From the NCBI GenBank assembly GCA_947567585.1, contig CANONE010000016.1:1-21320 (forward strand): a DNA stretch of 21,320 nucleotides, read 5' to 3'. Below the pieces are notes generated by a model. It made no database searches and was not told the DNA's origin. It saw only the letters and a list, made by a program, of their open reading frames with translations. Shown in pieces: positions 13,679-21,274 of the stretch; position 1 is the first letter of the stretch, and each line of letters opens with the position of its first letter. This DNA comes from an uncultured Clostridia bacterium. Lineage in GTDB: Bacteria; Bacillota; Clostridia; Oscillospirales; Acutalibacteraceae. The position numbers were made by a program, and so were the translations under genes.

Positions 13679-14158
13679 CTATTCCAGGGAAGCCAACTTT
13701 TCCTCATAGCCCTCCACAAAGTACCGCCTATTTTTTCTGCCCCGCACCACAATCTTGTGCCCCTCGGCCTCCAATTTTTCCCGCTGTGCCTCTATCCCGC
13801 CAGGATATTTGGGGTTCAGCTCTCCGCCCGCTTTCAGGGTACGCCAATAGGGCGTTTCATCCTCCCGCCGCTGGAAGCTGGCCCATGCCGCAATGGAGAC
13901 GAATATGCCCGCAGTAATGGGTTCGGTGAAGTCTCCGCCGTTTTCCCGGGCCAAGCGCTCCCGCAGCGCGCCTACAGTCGTCACGCTTCCATAGGGCACC
14001 CGGCGCATCAGCCGGTCATACGCAATGGGCGGCGCGAAAAACATCCGCGTTCCGCCGTATTTCTCAATGGTCTTAGGGTCTGTGACCGTCTGGAACTTTG
14101 GCATATCCTTGCTGTTATGAAGCATCGCGTTGAAGTCCTTTTGATCCTCGTTTGCCAT
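13679..14158 (-). CDS. MGMT-family (alkyltransferase-like) DNA-binding protein without active-site Cys
   Basis: The 159-residue product contains the winged-helix DNA-binding domain of O6-methylguanine-DNA methyltransferase: VPYGSVTTVGALRERLA (54-70), a helix ending in ITAGIFVSIAAWAS, and the block TPYWRTLKAGGELN (102-115) followed by the EAQREKLEAEG that closes the fold. In true MGMT the block begins P-C-H-R-V with the methyl-accepting Cys. Here Cys is Tyr104 and His is Trp105, so methyl transfer is not possible. Alkyltransferase-like proteins with Trp at this place flag alkylated bases for nucleotide excision repair; a similar role is an inference. Proteins with PYWRTLK occur, to my recollection, widely in gut anaerobes. 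The start has AGGAGGG seven bases upstream, and the gene has its own promoter. Confidence 0.8.
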   Translation of the reverse strand: MANEDQKDFNAMLHNSKDMPKFQTVTDPKTIEKYGGTRMFFAPPIAYDRLMRRVPYGSVTTVGALRERLARENGGDFTEPITAGIFVSIAAWASFQRREDETPYWRTLKAGGELNPKYPGGIEAQREKLEAEGHKIVVRGRKNRRYFVEGYEEKLASLE

Positions 14159-14247
14159 GCGCTTTCCCTCCTGAAAACGATCTGTAGCTGGATCCGGCCA
14201 CTATGCCGCTTGCCCGCAAACCGGCCCCAGCGCTTTTAAACATGCTT

Positions 14248-14276
14248 ACTATAGGACATTTCTCCCCAAAATGCAA
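14248..14276 (-). promoter_or_regulatory. Sigma-A promoter of the MGMT-like gene
   Basis: On the minus strand, TTGCAT (14271-14276), a 17-bp spacer and TATAGT (14248-14253), leaving a leader of about 80 nt. Confidence 0.75.
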
Positions 14277-14297
14277 TGAGGCTGTTTTGGAAAAAGC

Positions 14298-14324
14298 AAA
14301 AAATAGCGGCCCCGGCAGGGCCGC
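14298..14324 (-). terminator. Terminator of valS
   Basis: On the minus strand, a GC-rich 7-bp stem (GCGGCCC / GGGCCGC, 14306-14324) with a 5-base loop is followed by TATTTTTTG. It starts a few bases past the valS stop. Confidence 0.88.
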
Positions 14325-14331
14325 CATTTAT

Positions 14332-16956
14332 CTATTTTAAAGCTGCCAGGGATTCCTCTATCATCCGGACCTTTTCTTTTAGCTTCTCTCCATTGTCCCG
14401 CACGCCCTGGACCACCTTTTCCGGGGCCTTGCTCATGAAGGTCTCGTTGCTGAGCTTTGCGTTGACTGTTTCCAGCTGCTTCTGGGCAGAGGCCAGCTCC
14501 TTCTCCAAACGGGCGGTCTCGGCGGCCTTATCAATCAGATCCTCCATAGGCAGGTAAGCCTTACAGGCGGCGGTAACCACAGTCACGGCTCCCTCTGGAG
14601 CCTGGAAGCTCCCTCCCGTCTCCACGCCGCTGCAAAAGGCCAGCCGGGCAATGGCGTTTTTCTCGATTTCGAAAGCCTCTGGCTGCGCTGTCTCAATAAA
14701 GAGATGGGCTTTCCGAGAAGGGGGCACGTTCATCTCGCTGCGCCGGGTGCGGATACCGGTAATCAGCTCCATCACCTTTTCCAGTTCCTTCTCATCCTGG
14801 GGGAAATCCAATGCCGGATCAAATTCCGGCCAAGGAGCCACAATCAGGGCATCGCCCACATGGGGCAGGCTCTGCCAGATTTCTTCTGTAATAAAAGGCA
14901 TAAAGGGATGCAGCAGCTTCAGCGTATTCCCCAAGGTCCACACCAGCACCTGACGGGCCCTTTGGGCGGAGGCTTCCTCCCCGCCGTTCATCCGAAGCTT
15001 GGCCAGCTCGATATACCAGTCGCAGAAATCTCCCCACAGATAGTCGTAAACCTTCTGCACGGCTACGCCCAGCTCCAGTTTTTCCAGGTTGTCGGTGATT
15101 TCCCTGGCCACCCGGTTGAACCGGCTGACAATCCACTTGTCCTCCAGCTCCAACTGGTCCGGCAGAGCGCAGGGCACGTTTTTCCCATCAATATTCATGC
15201 GGATAAACCGGGCGGCATTCCAGATCTTATTGGCAAAATTCCGGCTGGCGGCCACTTTTTCATCGGAATACCGGGTGTCGTTGCCGGGGCTGGTGCCGGT
15301 AATAATGGTCAGGCGCAGGGCGTCCGCCCCGTACTGGTCGATGACCACTACCGGATCCACGCCGTTGCCCAGGGATTTGGACATCTTCCTGCCCTGGGCA
15401 TCCCGCACCAGGCCATGGAAGAGCACCGTGTCAAAGGGCGCCTCCCCCATCTGCTCAATACCGGAAAAGATCATCCGGGCCACCCAGAAGAAGATGATGT
15501 CATAAGCCGTGACCAGGGTATTGGTGGGGTAAAAATATTCCAGGTCCTGGGTCTTCTCCGGCCAGCCCAAAGTGGAGAATGGCCACAGCGCCGAGGAGAA
15601 CCAGGTATCCAAGGTGTCCTCATCCTGATGGAGCTCCCCTCCGCAATGAGGGCACTTCTGGGGCTCATCTTCGCTGACAATAACTTTCCCGCAGCCATCG
15701 CAGTACCAGGCGGGAATCCGGTGGCCCCACCAGATCTGCCGGGAGATACACCAGTCCTTGATATTCTCCATCCAGTTATAGTAGACCTTCTCCATGCGCT
15801 CCGGGGTGATCTTCACCCGCTTCTCACGCACGGCTTCAATGGCGGGCTTTGCCATGGACTCCATCTTTACGAACCACTGGGTAGAGATACGGGGCTCCAC
15901 AGCGGTGTGGCAGCGGTGGCAGGTCCCCACATTGTGCTTTAGGGGCTCCACTTTAATCAGGTAGCCCCCCGCCTCCAAGTCCTGTACAATCCGCTTGCGG
16001 GCCTCCACATTGGTAAGCCCCTGGTATTTCCCGCCGTTTTCGTTGATGACGCCGCTCTCGTCCATCACCGTGATAACCGGCAGGCCGTGGCGCTGGCCCA
16101 CCAAAAAGTCATTGGGGTCGTGGGCGGGGGTGATCTTCACCACGCCGGTGCCAAAGTCCATTTCCACATACTCGTCCGCCACAATGGGAATTTCCTTGTT
16201 GACCAGGGGCAGAATCACGTTCTTGCCCACCAAAGCTTGATAGCGCTGGTCGTCCGGATGCACCGCCACGGCGGTATCTCCCAGCATGGTTTCGGGGCGG
16301 GTGGTTGCCAGCTGGATGTAGCCGGAGCCGTCCGCCAGGGGATAGCGCAGATGCCAGAAGGAGCCGTCCTTCTCCTCAAACTCCACCTCCGCGTCGGAAA
16401 GGGCGGTTTTACAGTGGGGGCACCAGTTAATCATCCGCTCGCCCCGGTAGATCAGGCCCTTTTCATAGAGCTTTACAAATACGTGCCGCACCGCCCGGGA
16501 GCAGCCCTCGTCCAGGGTAAAGCGCTGGCGGTCCCAGTCGGCGGAGGAGCCCAAAAGCTTCAGCTGCTCGGTGATGCGCCCGCCGTATTTCTCATTCCAC
16601 TGCCAGGCCCGCTCCATGTACTTTTCCCGGCCCATTCCTTCCTTGGTAAGGCCCTCTTTCGCCAGGGCCTCCACAATCTTTACCTCCGTGGCCAAGGCCG
16701 CATGGTCGGTGCCCGGCAGCCACAGGGCGCTGTAGCCCTGCATGCGCTTCCAGCGGATGAGCACGTCCTGGGTAGTCATGTTCATGGCATGGCCTACATG
16801 GAGCTGGTCGGTAATATTAGGCGGGGGCATCATAATGGTATAGGGCTTTTTATCCGGGTCCACCTTGGCGTGGAAGTAGCCGCCCTTTAACCAGAAATCG
16901 TAAATGCGGCCCTCCACCTCTCGAGGCTCATAAGCCTTTGCTAATTCCTTTTCCAT
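14332..16956 (-). CDS. valS: Valyl-tRNA synthetase
   Basis: ValRS charges tRNA-Val and edits misactivated Thr. The 874-residue class I enzyme has the HIGH-type motif HVGH at 53-56, PGTDHAALATE (81-91), the editing (CP1) domain around 213-340 with TTRPETMLGDTAV, the WCISRQIWWGHRIPAWYC block (402-419), the KMSKS loop at 524-528, an anticodon-binding region, and a C-terminal coiled-coil arm (about 805-874). Length is typical. The conserved PPPN-x-TG that precedes HIGH reads PPPNITD, with Asp50 in place of Gly. The ATG at 16956 has AGAGGA at 16968-16973. I looked for a T-box leader upstream and did not find one; a palindromic repeat occupies part of that region. Confidence 0.97.
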   Translation of the reverse strand: MEKELAKAYEPREVEGRIYDFWLKGGYFHAKVDPDKKPYTIMMPPPNITDQLHVGHAMNMTTQDVLIRWKRMQGYSALWLPGTDHAALATEVKIVEALAKEGLTKEGMGREKYMERAWQWNEKYGGRITEQLKLLGSSADWDRQRFTLDEGCSRAVRHVFVKLYEKGLIYRGERMINWCPHCKTALSDAEVEFEEKDGSFWHLRYPLADGSGYIQLATTRPETMLGDTAVAVHPDDQRYQALVGKNVILPLVNKEIPIVADEYVEMDFGTGVVKITPAHDPNDFLVGQRHGLPVITVMDESGVINENGGKYQGLTNVEARKRIVQDLEAGGYLIKVEPLKHNVGTCHRCHTAVEPRISTQWFVKMESMAKPAIEAVREKRVKITPERMEKVYYNWMENIKDWCISRQIWWGHRIPAWYCDGCGKVIVSEDEPQKCPHCGGELHQDEDTLDTWFSSALWPFSTLGWPEKTQDLEYFYPTNTLVTAYDIIFFWVARMIFSGIEQMGEAPFDTVLFHGLVRDAQGRKMSKSLGNGVDPVVVIDQYGADALRLTIITGTSPGNDTRYSDEKVAASRNFANKIWNAARFIRMNIDGKNVPCALPDQLELEDKWIVSRFNRVAREITDNLEKLELGVAVQKVYDYLWGDFCDWYIELAKLRMNGGEEASAQRARQVLVWTLGNTLKLLHPFMPFITEEIWQSLPHVGDALIVAPWPEFDPALDFPQDEKELEKVMELITGIRTRRSEMNVPPSRKAHLFIETAQPEAFEIEKNAIARLAFCSGVETGGSFQAPEGAVTVVTAACKAYLPMEDLIDKAAETARLEKELASAQKQLETVNAKLSNETFMSKAPEKVVQGVRDNGEKLKEKVRMIEESLAALK

Positions 16957-17025
16957 CTTTCATATCGTCCTCTCATTTTTGGTTTTGCTCTGTCAGGCAA
17001 CCCTCTTAAGGTCGTAGGGCCTTGG

Positions 17026-17157
17026 GTCTCGTCTGCCGGCTCGGCCGGTTCGCAGCTTGTCTCCCATTGGGAGACACTCACCCCTACAACCCGCAATCTT
17101 TGAAAAGGGCGAAGGTCTCCAGTGGAGACTGTTCTGAGCCGACCGAGCCGACAAAAC
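17026..17157. repeat. 132-bp palindromic element upstream of valS
   Basis: Two arms of about 48 bp are inverted copies: the left (from 17026) reads GTCTCGTC then GGCTCGGCCGG; the right, read from 17157 on the other strand, reads GTTTTGTC then GGCTCGGTCGG. Each arm ends in a small perfect hairpin (TGTCTCCC-ATT-GGGAGACA and GTCTCC-AGT-GGAGAC). A 35-bp centre separates them. It is non-coding, unlike the 2507-2673 repeat in sequence but similar in build. The 281-bp gap between the SLH/transglutaminase gene and valS holds this element and no clear promoter. Confidence 0.6.
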
Positions 17158-17237
17158 TTTATGATCCGTTTTTTTGCGATTCCGCCCCGTTAGCTTTCTG
17201 TGCGGAACAGATGGCTTTTTGTATCTGTCACTTCGAT

Positions 17238-18941
17238 CTATTCTTCGTCCAGTTGGCTCAGACGGGATAGGATAGTGGCGGCTTCGCAGCGGGTGGCGCC
17301 CTTCTGCGGGTTGAAGTTGCCGTTGTTGTCGCCCCGGACCAGGTCTAGCCCCTGGCAGGCATAGACTGCCTTCCAAGCCCAACCTGCGATATTCTCGTCA
17401 TCCTCGAACATGGTATCAATCGCGTCGGTCCCGCTTTGATTCAGCACAGAATTGTAGAGAACTACGCAGATTTCCTGCTTGGTAATGGGCGCCATAGGCC
17501 GGAAGCGGCTTCCATCCCCCTGCATCAGGCCGCTCTCGCTGGCCCAGGCCACCGCCTTGGAATACCAGGGGCGGCCCTTGATGTCCTCGTAATCGGCCCA
17601 GCTCTGGTAGCTGTCTAAGTCCACCCCCGCCATATTGGCCATCACCGTGGCGAACTCGGCCCGGGTGATATTCTTCCGGGGATGGAAGTTTCCGTTTTCA
17701 TCGCCCTTAAAGTAACCCAGCTCCGCCGCTGTTTCCACAGTCTCATAGAACCAATCGGCCCGCGTTACGTCGGGAAAGCGCAGGGGCGGGTACTCTTCCC
17801 CCAGATACTGATAGGCGGTTTTATTTTTGGAAGGGTACGGCGTACCGGAAACCTTTACCCCCGCGTCGGTAAAGGGGTTCTGCTCCTGGTGCGCGGGCTG
17901 CTGGGAGAAGGTATTCCCAGAGAAGGGGGTTTCGGACCCTACCAGAAAATACGCGTCCTCCCCCGGCTTATTCTGGCCGTCGTCCCAGGTAAGGTCCAGA
18001 TTATACCACAGCCCGTCGTCCATTTTTACATTGTTCCACATGTGAGTGGGGCTGGAAACCAGCAGGCAGGGGATATCCAAGAGCCCGCAGACCAGTTTCA
18101 TGGCCTTGGAGTAACCGTCGCAGACAGGCTCGTACGCGTCCCCGCCCACTAACGCGCTGTAGGCGCTATGGCTGAGATCTTCCTCCAACTGGGTAGTCGT
18201 CACATGATTGTAGGTACTGCGAAGGGCCAGCTGGTCATGGGCGGCCTTCAGCTTGGAATACGTATCCGGCTGCGCTTTGGCGGCGTCCGCGACGGCCTGG
18301 GCCTCCCGCATCATTCGGGTCCGCATGGACTCCTCCTGCCCCCCATAGATCAGGGGAAAACCGTAGTAGGGAGTGGTAACCGTCACCTGGCTGGTCCCCG
18401 GGTACCAGGAAAGATAAATCCCATATGTGACGCTGCCGTCCAGCCACAAAAGGTCCGGGCGGTCATAGCGCAGGGCTACCACGGCGGCGCTCAAGTCATT
18501 GTTAATGGCGTCATAAGCGGCCTGGGCGGCGGCGTCGGCCGCGTAAAAGTTGCCTCCGGATATCCGTCCGTTTACAGCCGCGTTGGTAATGCCTGTGATG
18601 CCGCACTCTACCGTATAAAAGCCGTTCTGCACAGGGGCCCGGGTAATGCTCTGAATGGAAATCCCCTCCAAAGCCTTATAGCAGGCTTTCTGCCGCGTGC
18701 TTAGGCAGCTGTACATAGAGCCGTCTATAGCGGCGTTGGCCGGAGACCGGTACAAGGGGCTTTCAACGGCCCCGCCGGCATAGTCCGCAGCGTTCTCTTC
18801 CTCCGCCCACTCTATCTGCGCGGTAACAGGGCCCTGTACCCCGCACTGATCCCCCGCGGCCAAAGCCGGCAGCGGCGGGACAGCCGCAAGCAGCCCGCAG
18901 AACAAAACCGCCAACAGCCGCTTCGGTCTTCCCTTAAACAT
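17238..18941 (-). CDS. Secreted transglutaminase-like protein with three SLH domains
   Basis: The 567-residue product has a signal peptide (cleavage near residues 29-30, after ALAA), an N-terminal region of no clear family (30-~225), a transglutaminase-like/CysPc-type core (about 230-335) and three C-terminal S-layer homology domains (about 388-440, 448-500, 511-565). The core triad is visible: Cys274 in EPVCDGYSKA, His300 in HMWN and Asp316 in YNLDLTWDD. Bacterial proteins of this kind are usually predicted cysteine proteases or peptidoglycan-directed enzymes, not protein cross-linkers. The SLH domains should anchor it to secondary cell-wall polymer. I chose the ATG at 18941 with AGAGGT eight bases upstream; a TTG two codons earlier is less likely. 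It is divergent from another SLH protein gene. Confidence 0.87.
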   Translation of the reverse strand: MFKGRPKRLLAVLFCGLLAAVPPLPALAAGDQCGVQGPVTAQIEWAEEENAADYAGGAVESPLYRSPANAAIDGSMYSCLSTRQKACYKALEGISIQSITRAPVQNGFYTVECGITGITNAAVNGRISGGNFYAADAAAQAAYDAINNDLSAAVVALRYDRPDLLWLDGSVTYGIYLSWYPGTSQVTVTTPYYGFPLIYGGQEESMRTRMMREAQAVADAAKAQPDTYSKLKAAHDQLALRSTYNHVTTTQLEEDLSHSAYSALVGGDAYEPVCDGYSKAMKLVCGLLDIPCLLVSSPTHMWNNVKMDDGLWYNLDLTWDDGQNKPGEDAYFLVGSETPFSGNTFSQQPAHQEQNPFTDAGVKVSGTPYPSKNKTAYQYLGEEYPPLRFPDVTRADWFYETVETAAELGYFKGDENGNFHPRKNITRAEFATVMANMAGVDLDSYQSWADYEDIKGRPWYSKAVAWASESGLMQGDGSRFRPMAPITKQEICVVLYNSVLNQSGTDAIDTMFEDDENIAGWAWKAVYACQGLDLVRGDNNGNFNPQKGATRCEAATILSRLSQLDEE

Positions 18942-18975
18942 AGGCAAACACCTCTTTCTTGACTAATACCCTATC

Positions 18976-19004
18976 ATTATCCCCTAATTCTGCCAGGATG
19001 TCAA
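18976..19004 (-). promoter_or_regulatory. Sigma-A promoter of the SLH/transglutaminase gene
   Basis: On the minus strand, a perfect TTGACA (18999-19004), a 17-bp spacer and GATAAT (18976-18981), ending 35 bp before the start codon. The 313-bp gap between the two divergent SLH genes contains this promoter, the opposing promoter and the WalR-type box; I see no gene in it. Confidence 0.85.
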
Positions 19005-19124
19005 TGGGAAATTTTCTCAGCGGAGGCCCGGAGAAAGCCATGGTTTGCCCAGTATTTTAAGCAAAACCGGCGGCTGTTAAATTGTGAACAAAAAATGAAT
19101 TACCGCTTAATTCCCCAAAGGGGC

Positions 19125-19153
19125 TTGCAAAATTCGGGAAACTGTGGTAAACT
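19125..19153 (+). promoter_or_regulatory. Sigma-A promoter of the NlpC/P60-SLH gene
   Basis: TTGCAA at 19125-19130, a 17-bp spacer and TAAACT at 19148-19153, giving a leader of about 95 nt before the ATG at 19255. Confidence 0.7.
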
Positions 19154-19169
19154 GTTACCGTTTTGTAAC
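19153..19169 (+). promoter_or_regulatory. WalR (YycF) box at the NlpC/P60 promoter
   Basis: TGTTAC (19153-19158), five bases, then TGTAAC (19164-19169): an exact match to the WalR direct-repeat consensus TGTWAH-N5-TGTWAH known from Bacillus and Staphylococcus. It begins at the last base of the -10 and covers the likely start of transcription, a place from which bound WalR would be expected to repress. Confidence 0.6.
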
Positions 19170-19254
19170 CATTGTCTTTGTTCCCGGCCGTTTTCGCAGG
19201 CCAAAGGGGACCCTAGAAAAACCTTTGACTTTCAGAAATGCGAGGTACATAATT

Positions 19255-21141
19255 ATGGATAAAAAGAAACGGTCCGTCTTCTCTAAGAGGCTTTGCCTGC
19301 TGCTGGCGGTTCTCATAGCCGCGGCGGGGCTTCCGCTGGCAGGGCTGGGGCTTTCCGCCAGCGCGGCTTCCACCCCCACCTCTCTGGGGCTGGCCCAGCA
19401 TGGCCTAAACGCTTACAATGACGGCTGGGTCTATGAGTTCGGCGCTAAAGGCCAGCAATACGGCGATACCCGTGCCTCCGACTGCGCCGGGCTGCTTTAC
19501 GCTTACTTCTCCGATTTAGGCGTGGGCGGCTGCGCGGGAGGCGCTACCTCCCAGGTAACCCAGAACTGCATTTTCTCCGACAGCATCTACGACCCCTATG
19601 GCGTTCCCCGGATTCACGGGCTGGCGGTAACCGTTTTCGACGTCTATGACCCGGAAAGCGGTATTTACGGCCATATCGGCATTTATATCGGCAATAACGA
19701 GGCGGTGGACAACTCCGACTACGGTACCAATATGGTCCGGGGTTCCATTTACAAGCGGGACTGGGCTTCCTGGCACCTTTTTGACAACGGCGTCATGTAT
19801 CCTAAGGACGGCTGGTATGTTTTCGACAATAAGATGGTCCATTACACCGGCTATGAGTATGATATCAACACCATGGTAGACGGCTACTACATTGGCGAGG
19901 ACGGCTTCGCCCAGGGCCCTGACGGTCTGCCCGCTCCGGTGGACGAGTCTATGATCTCTGATTACTATGTTCCTGCCAGCGAGGTGCGGGACTGGCTCTA
20001 CGCCACTGGCTGGGATGGCGACGACACGCCTCCCGACGACCCCAACGTACCAGAGTATCCTGGCGAAGACGATCCGGCCCCTGTCCCCGACCCGGAAGAA
20101 CCCATAGTGATTACCGGGGAAATCAATACCAGCTCTGTTAACATGCGGGGCGGCCCCACCACGGATTCCCCGGTGGTAACCATTCTACATAACGGGGACA
20201 AGCTTACTCTGCAGGAAGCTGTAGAGGGCGGCGAGGCTTCTCTGGACGGAAGTTCCTCTACCCTTTGGTATCCCGCCACAACAGAAGGGGGCGCCACCGG
20301 CTATGTTTCTTCCCTGTTCGTGAATGTATCCATAAACGCTCCCAGTATCACCAGCGATGGCGAAAGCGTTGTGATGAGAGCCGGGGGCGCGGATATCTAC
20401 TATACCACCGACGGCAGCGAGCCCACGGTAGATAGTATCCCCTATACCATTCCCATTTACATGATGGGCTACACCTACAAAGCGGTGGCGGTCCATAACG
20501 GCATTGTGGGGCCGGTGGCTACGGCCACTGTGCTTTCCAACGGAACGATTTTTGACGACTTTACCTATAACGATTGGTACGCCGCTACGGTGGACAAGGC
20601 TGTGAGCCTGGGCCTCTTTAACGGCACCGGAAATGGAAAATTCACCCCCAACGGCGTGATGACCCGGGGACAGTTTGTCCAAGTGCTGGCCAATCTCTCC
20701 GGCGAAGATGTGTCCGGCTATGAGTATCCGGGCGAGGCCATTTTCAGCGACGTATCCCAGCGGGACTACTTCTACCACGCGGTAGTGTGGGCCGTTGAGA
20801 AGGGAATTATTGACCGGGGCAGCGGTAAGTTCAATCCTAAAGCTGAGCTTACCCGGGAAATGATGTGCGTTATGCTGGGCCGGTATATTGACGGTACCCT
20901 GGGGCTCCCTGTCGGCAGTATTTCTGGGGACCAGCTCTTTACCGACGATGGTGAAATCAGCGGCTGGGCCAAAGAGTACGTCTATGCCCTGCGGGATATG
21001 GGGATCGTCAAGGGGGCTGGAAACAATATGTTTAACCCCAAGATTACCGCCACCCGGGCCGCGGCCTGTTCTGTAATTATCGGCTATTACACCCAGCACG
21101 CATCCGAAGGGATCGGCCCTGTGCCTGCCGGCCGGTGGTAA
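19255..21141 (+). CDS. Secreted NlpC/P60-type peptidase with SH3b and three SLH domains
   Basis: The 628-residue product has a signal peptide (cleavage near SASAAS, residues 34-39), an NlpC/P60-like cysteine peptidase domain (about 45-180), an acidic Pro/Asp-rich linker (255-285), an SH3b domain (about 288-358; VNMRGGP), a chitobiase/FN3-like repeat (about 362-427; IYYTTDGSEPT) and three SLH domains (about 433-482, 496-543, 561-612). The catalytic pair is Cys77 in ASDCAGLLYAYF and His140 in YGHIGIYIG; the third residue may be Asn148 or Asp152. Such enzymes cut D-Glu-diamino acid bonds in peptidoglycan stems. The frame is open 37 codons upstream, but GAGG nine bases before the ATG at 19255, and the signal peptide, fix the start. 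A WalR-type box lies at the promoter. Confidence 0.87.
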   Translation: MDKKKRSVFSKRLCLLLAVLIAAAGLPLAGLGLSASAASTPTSLGLAQHGLNAYNDGWVYEFGAKGQQYGDTRASDCAGLLYAYFSDLGVGGCAGGATSQVTQNCIFSDSIYDPYGVPRIHGLAVTVFDVYDPESGIYGHIGIYIGNNEAVDNSDYGTNMVRGSIYKRDWASWHLFDNGVMYPKDGWYVFDNKMVHYTGYEYDINTMVDGYYIGEDGFAQGPDGLPAPVDESMISDYYVPASEVRDWLYATGWDGDDTPPDDPNVPEYPGEDDPAPVPDPEEPIVITGEINTSSVNMRGGPTTDSPVVTILHNGDKLTLQEAVEGGEASLDGSSSTLWYPATTEGGATGYVSSLFVNVSINAPSITSDGESVVMRAGGADIYYTTDGSEPTVDSIPYTIPIYMMGYTYKAVAVHNGIVGPVATATVLSNGTIFDDFTYNDWYAATVDKAVSLGLFNGTGNGKFTPNGVMTRGQFVQVLANLSGEDVSGYEYPGEAIFSDVSQRDYFYHAVVWAVEKGIIDRGSGKFNPKAELTREMMCVMLGRYIDGTLGLPVGSISGDQLFTDDGEISGWAKEYVYALRDMGIVKGAGNNMFNPKITATRAAACSVIIGYYTQHASEGIGPVPAGRW

Positions 21142-21162
21142 GCTAAGTCATTTGAAATATGT

Positions 21163-21216
21163 GGAAGCTGCTTTATTCTCCCTCATATGCGGAGTATAAA
21201 AGCAGCTTTCTTTTTT
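21163..21216 (+). terminator. Terminator of the NlpC/P60-SLH gene
   Basis: GGAAGCTGCTTT (21163-21174) pairs with AAAGCAGCTTTC (21199-21210), extended by an inner CTCC/GGAG stem, and is followed by T6 at 21211-21216. It begins 22 bases after the stop codon. Confidence 0.88.
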
Positions 21217-21274
21217 ATGCGGTATTGGCCCTCGTGATGGACAATACCGCATAAAAAAGAAAGCTGCTTTTATA
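21195..21274. repeat. Perfect 33-bp inverted repeat at the contig end (probable fold-back artefact)
   Basis: Bases 21195-21227 recur exactly, reverse-complemented, at 21242-21274, around a 14-base loop. The second copy ends at the very base where adapter sequence begins. A library or amplification fold-back explains this better than biology, so genomic sequence probably ends between about 21227 and 21241. Confidence 0.85.

Noticed and set aside
14704..15942. 412-codon open frame on the plus strand opposite valS
   Set aside because: It lies antisense to the conserved valS catalytic core; such long shadows are expected from GC-rich codon use.
16957..17237. T-box leader for valS
   Set aside because: I read the minus strand for the TGGNACCGCG core and a terminator with a competing antiterminator and found neither.
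17160..17237. Stem TTCCGC/GCGGAA after the SLH-transglutaminase gene as a terminator
   Set aside because: No T tract follows on the minus strand, and the loop is long.
21195..21274. Inverted repeat as a mobile-element end or a double terminator
   Set aside because: The second arm ends exactly at the adapter, which indicates a library fold-back.
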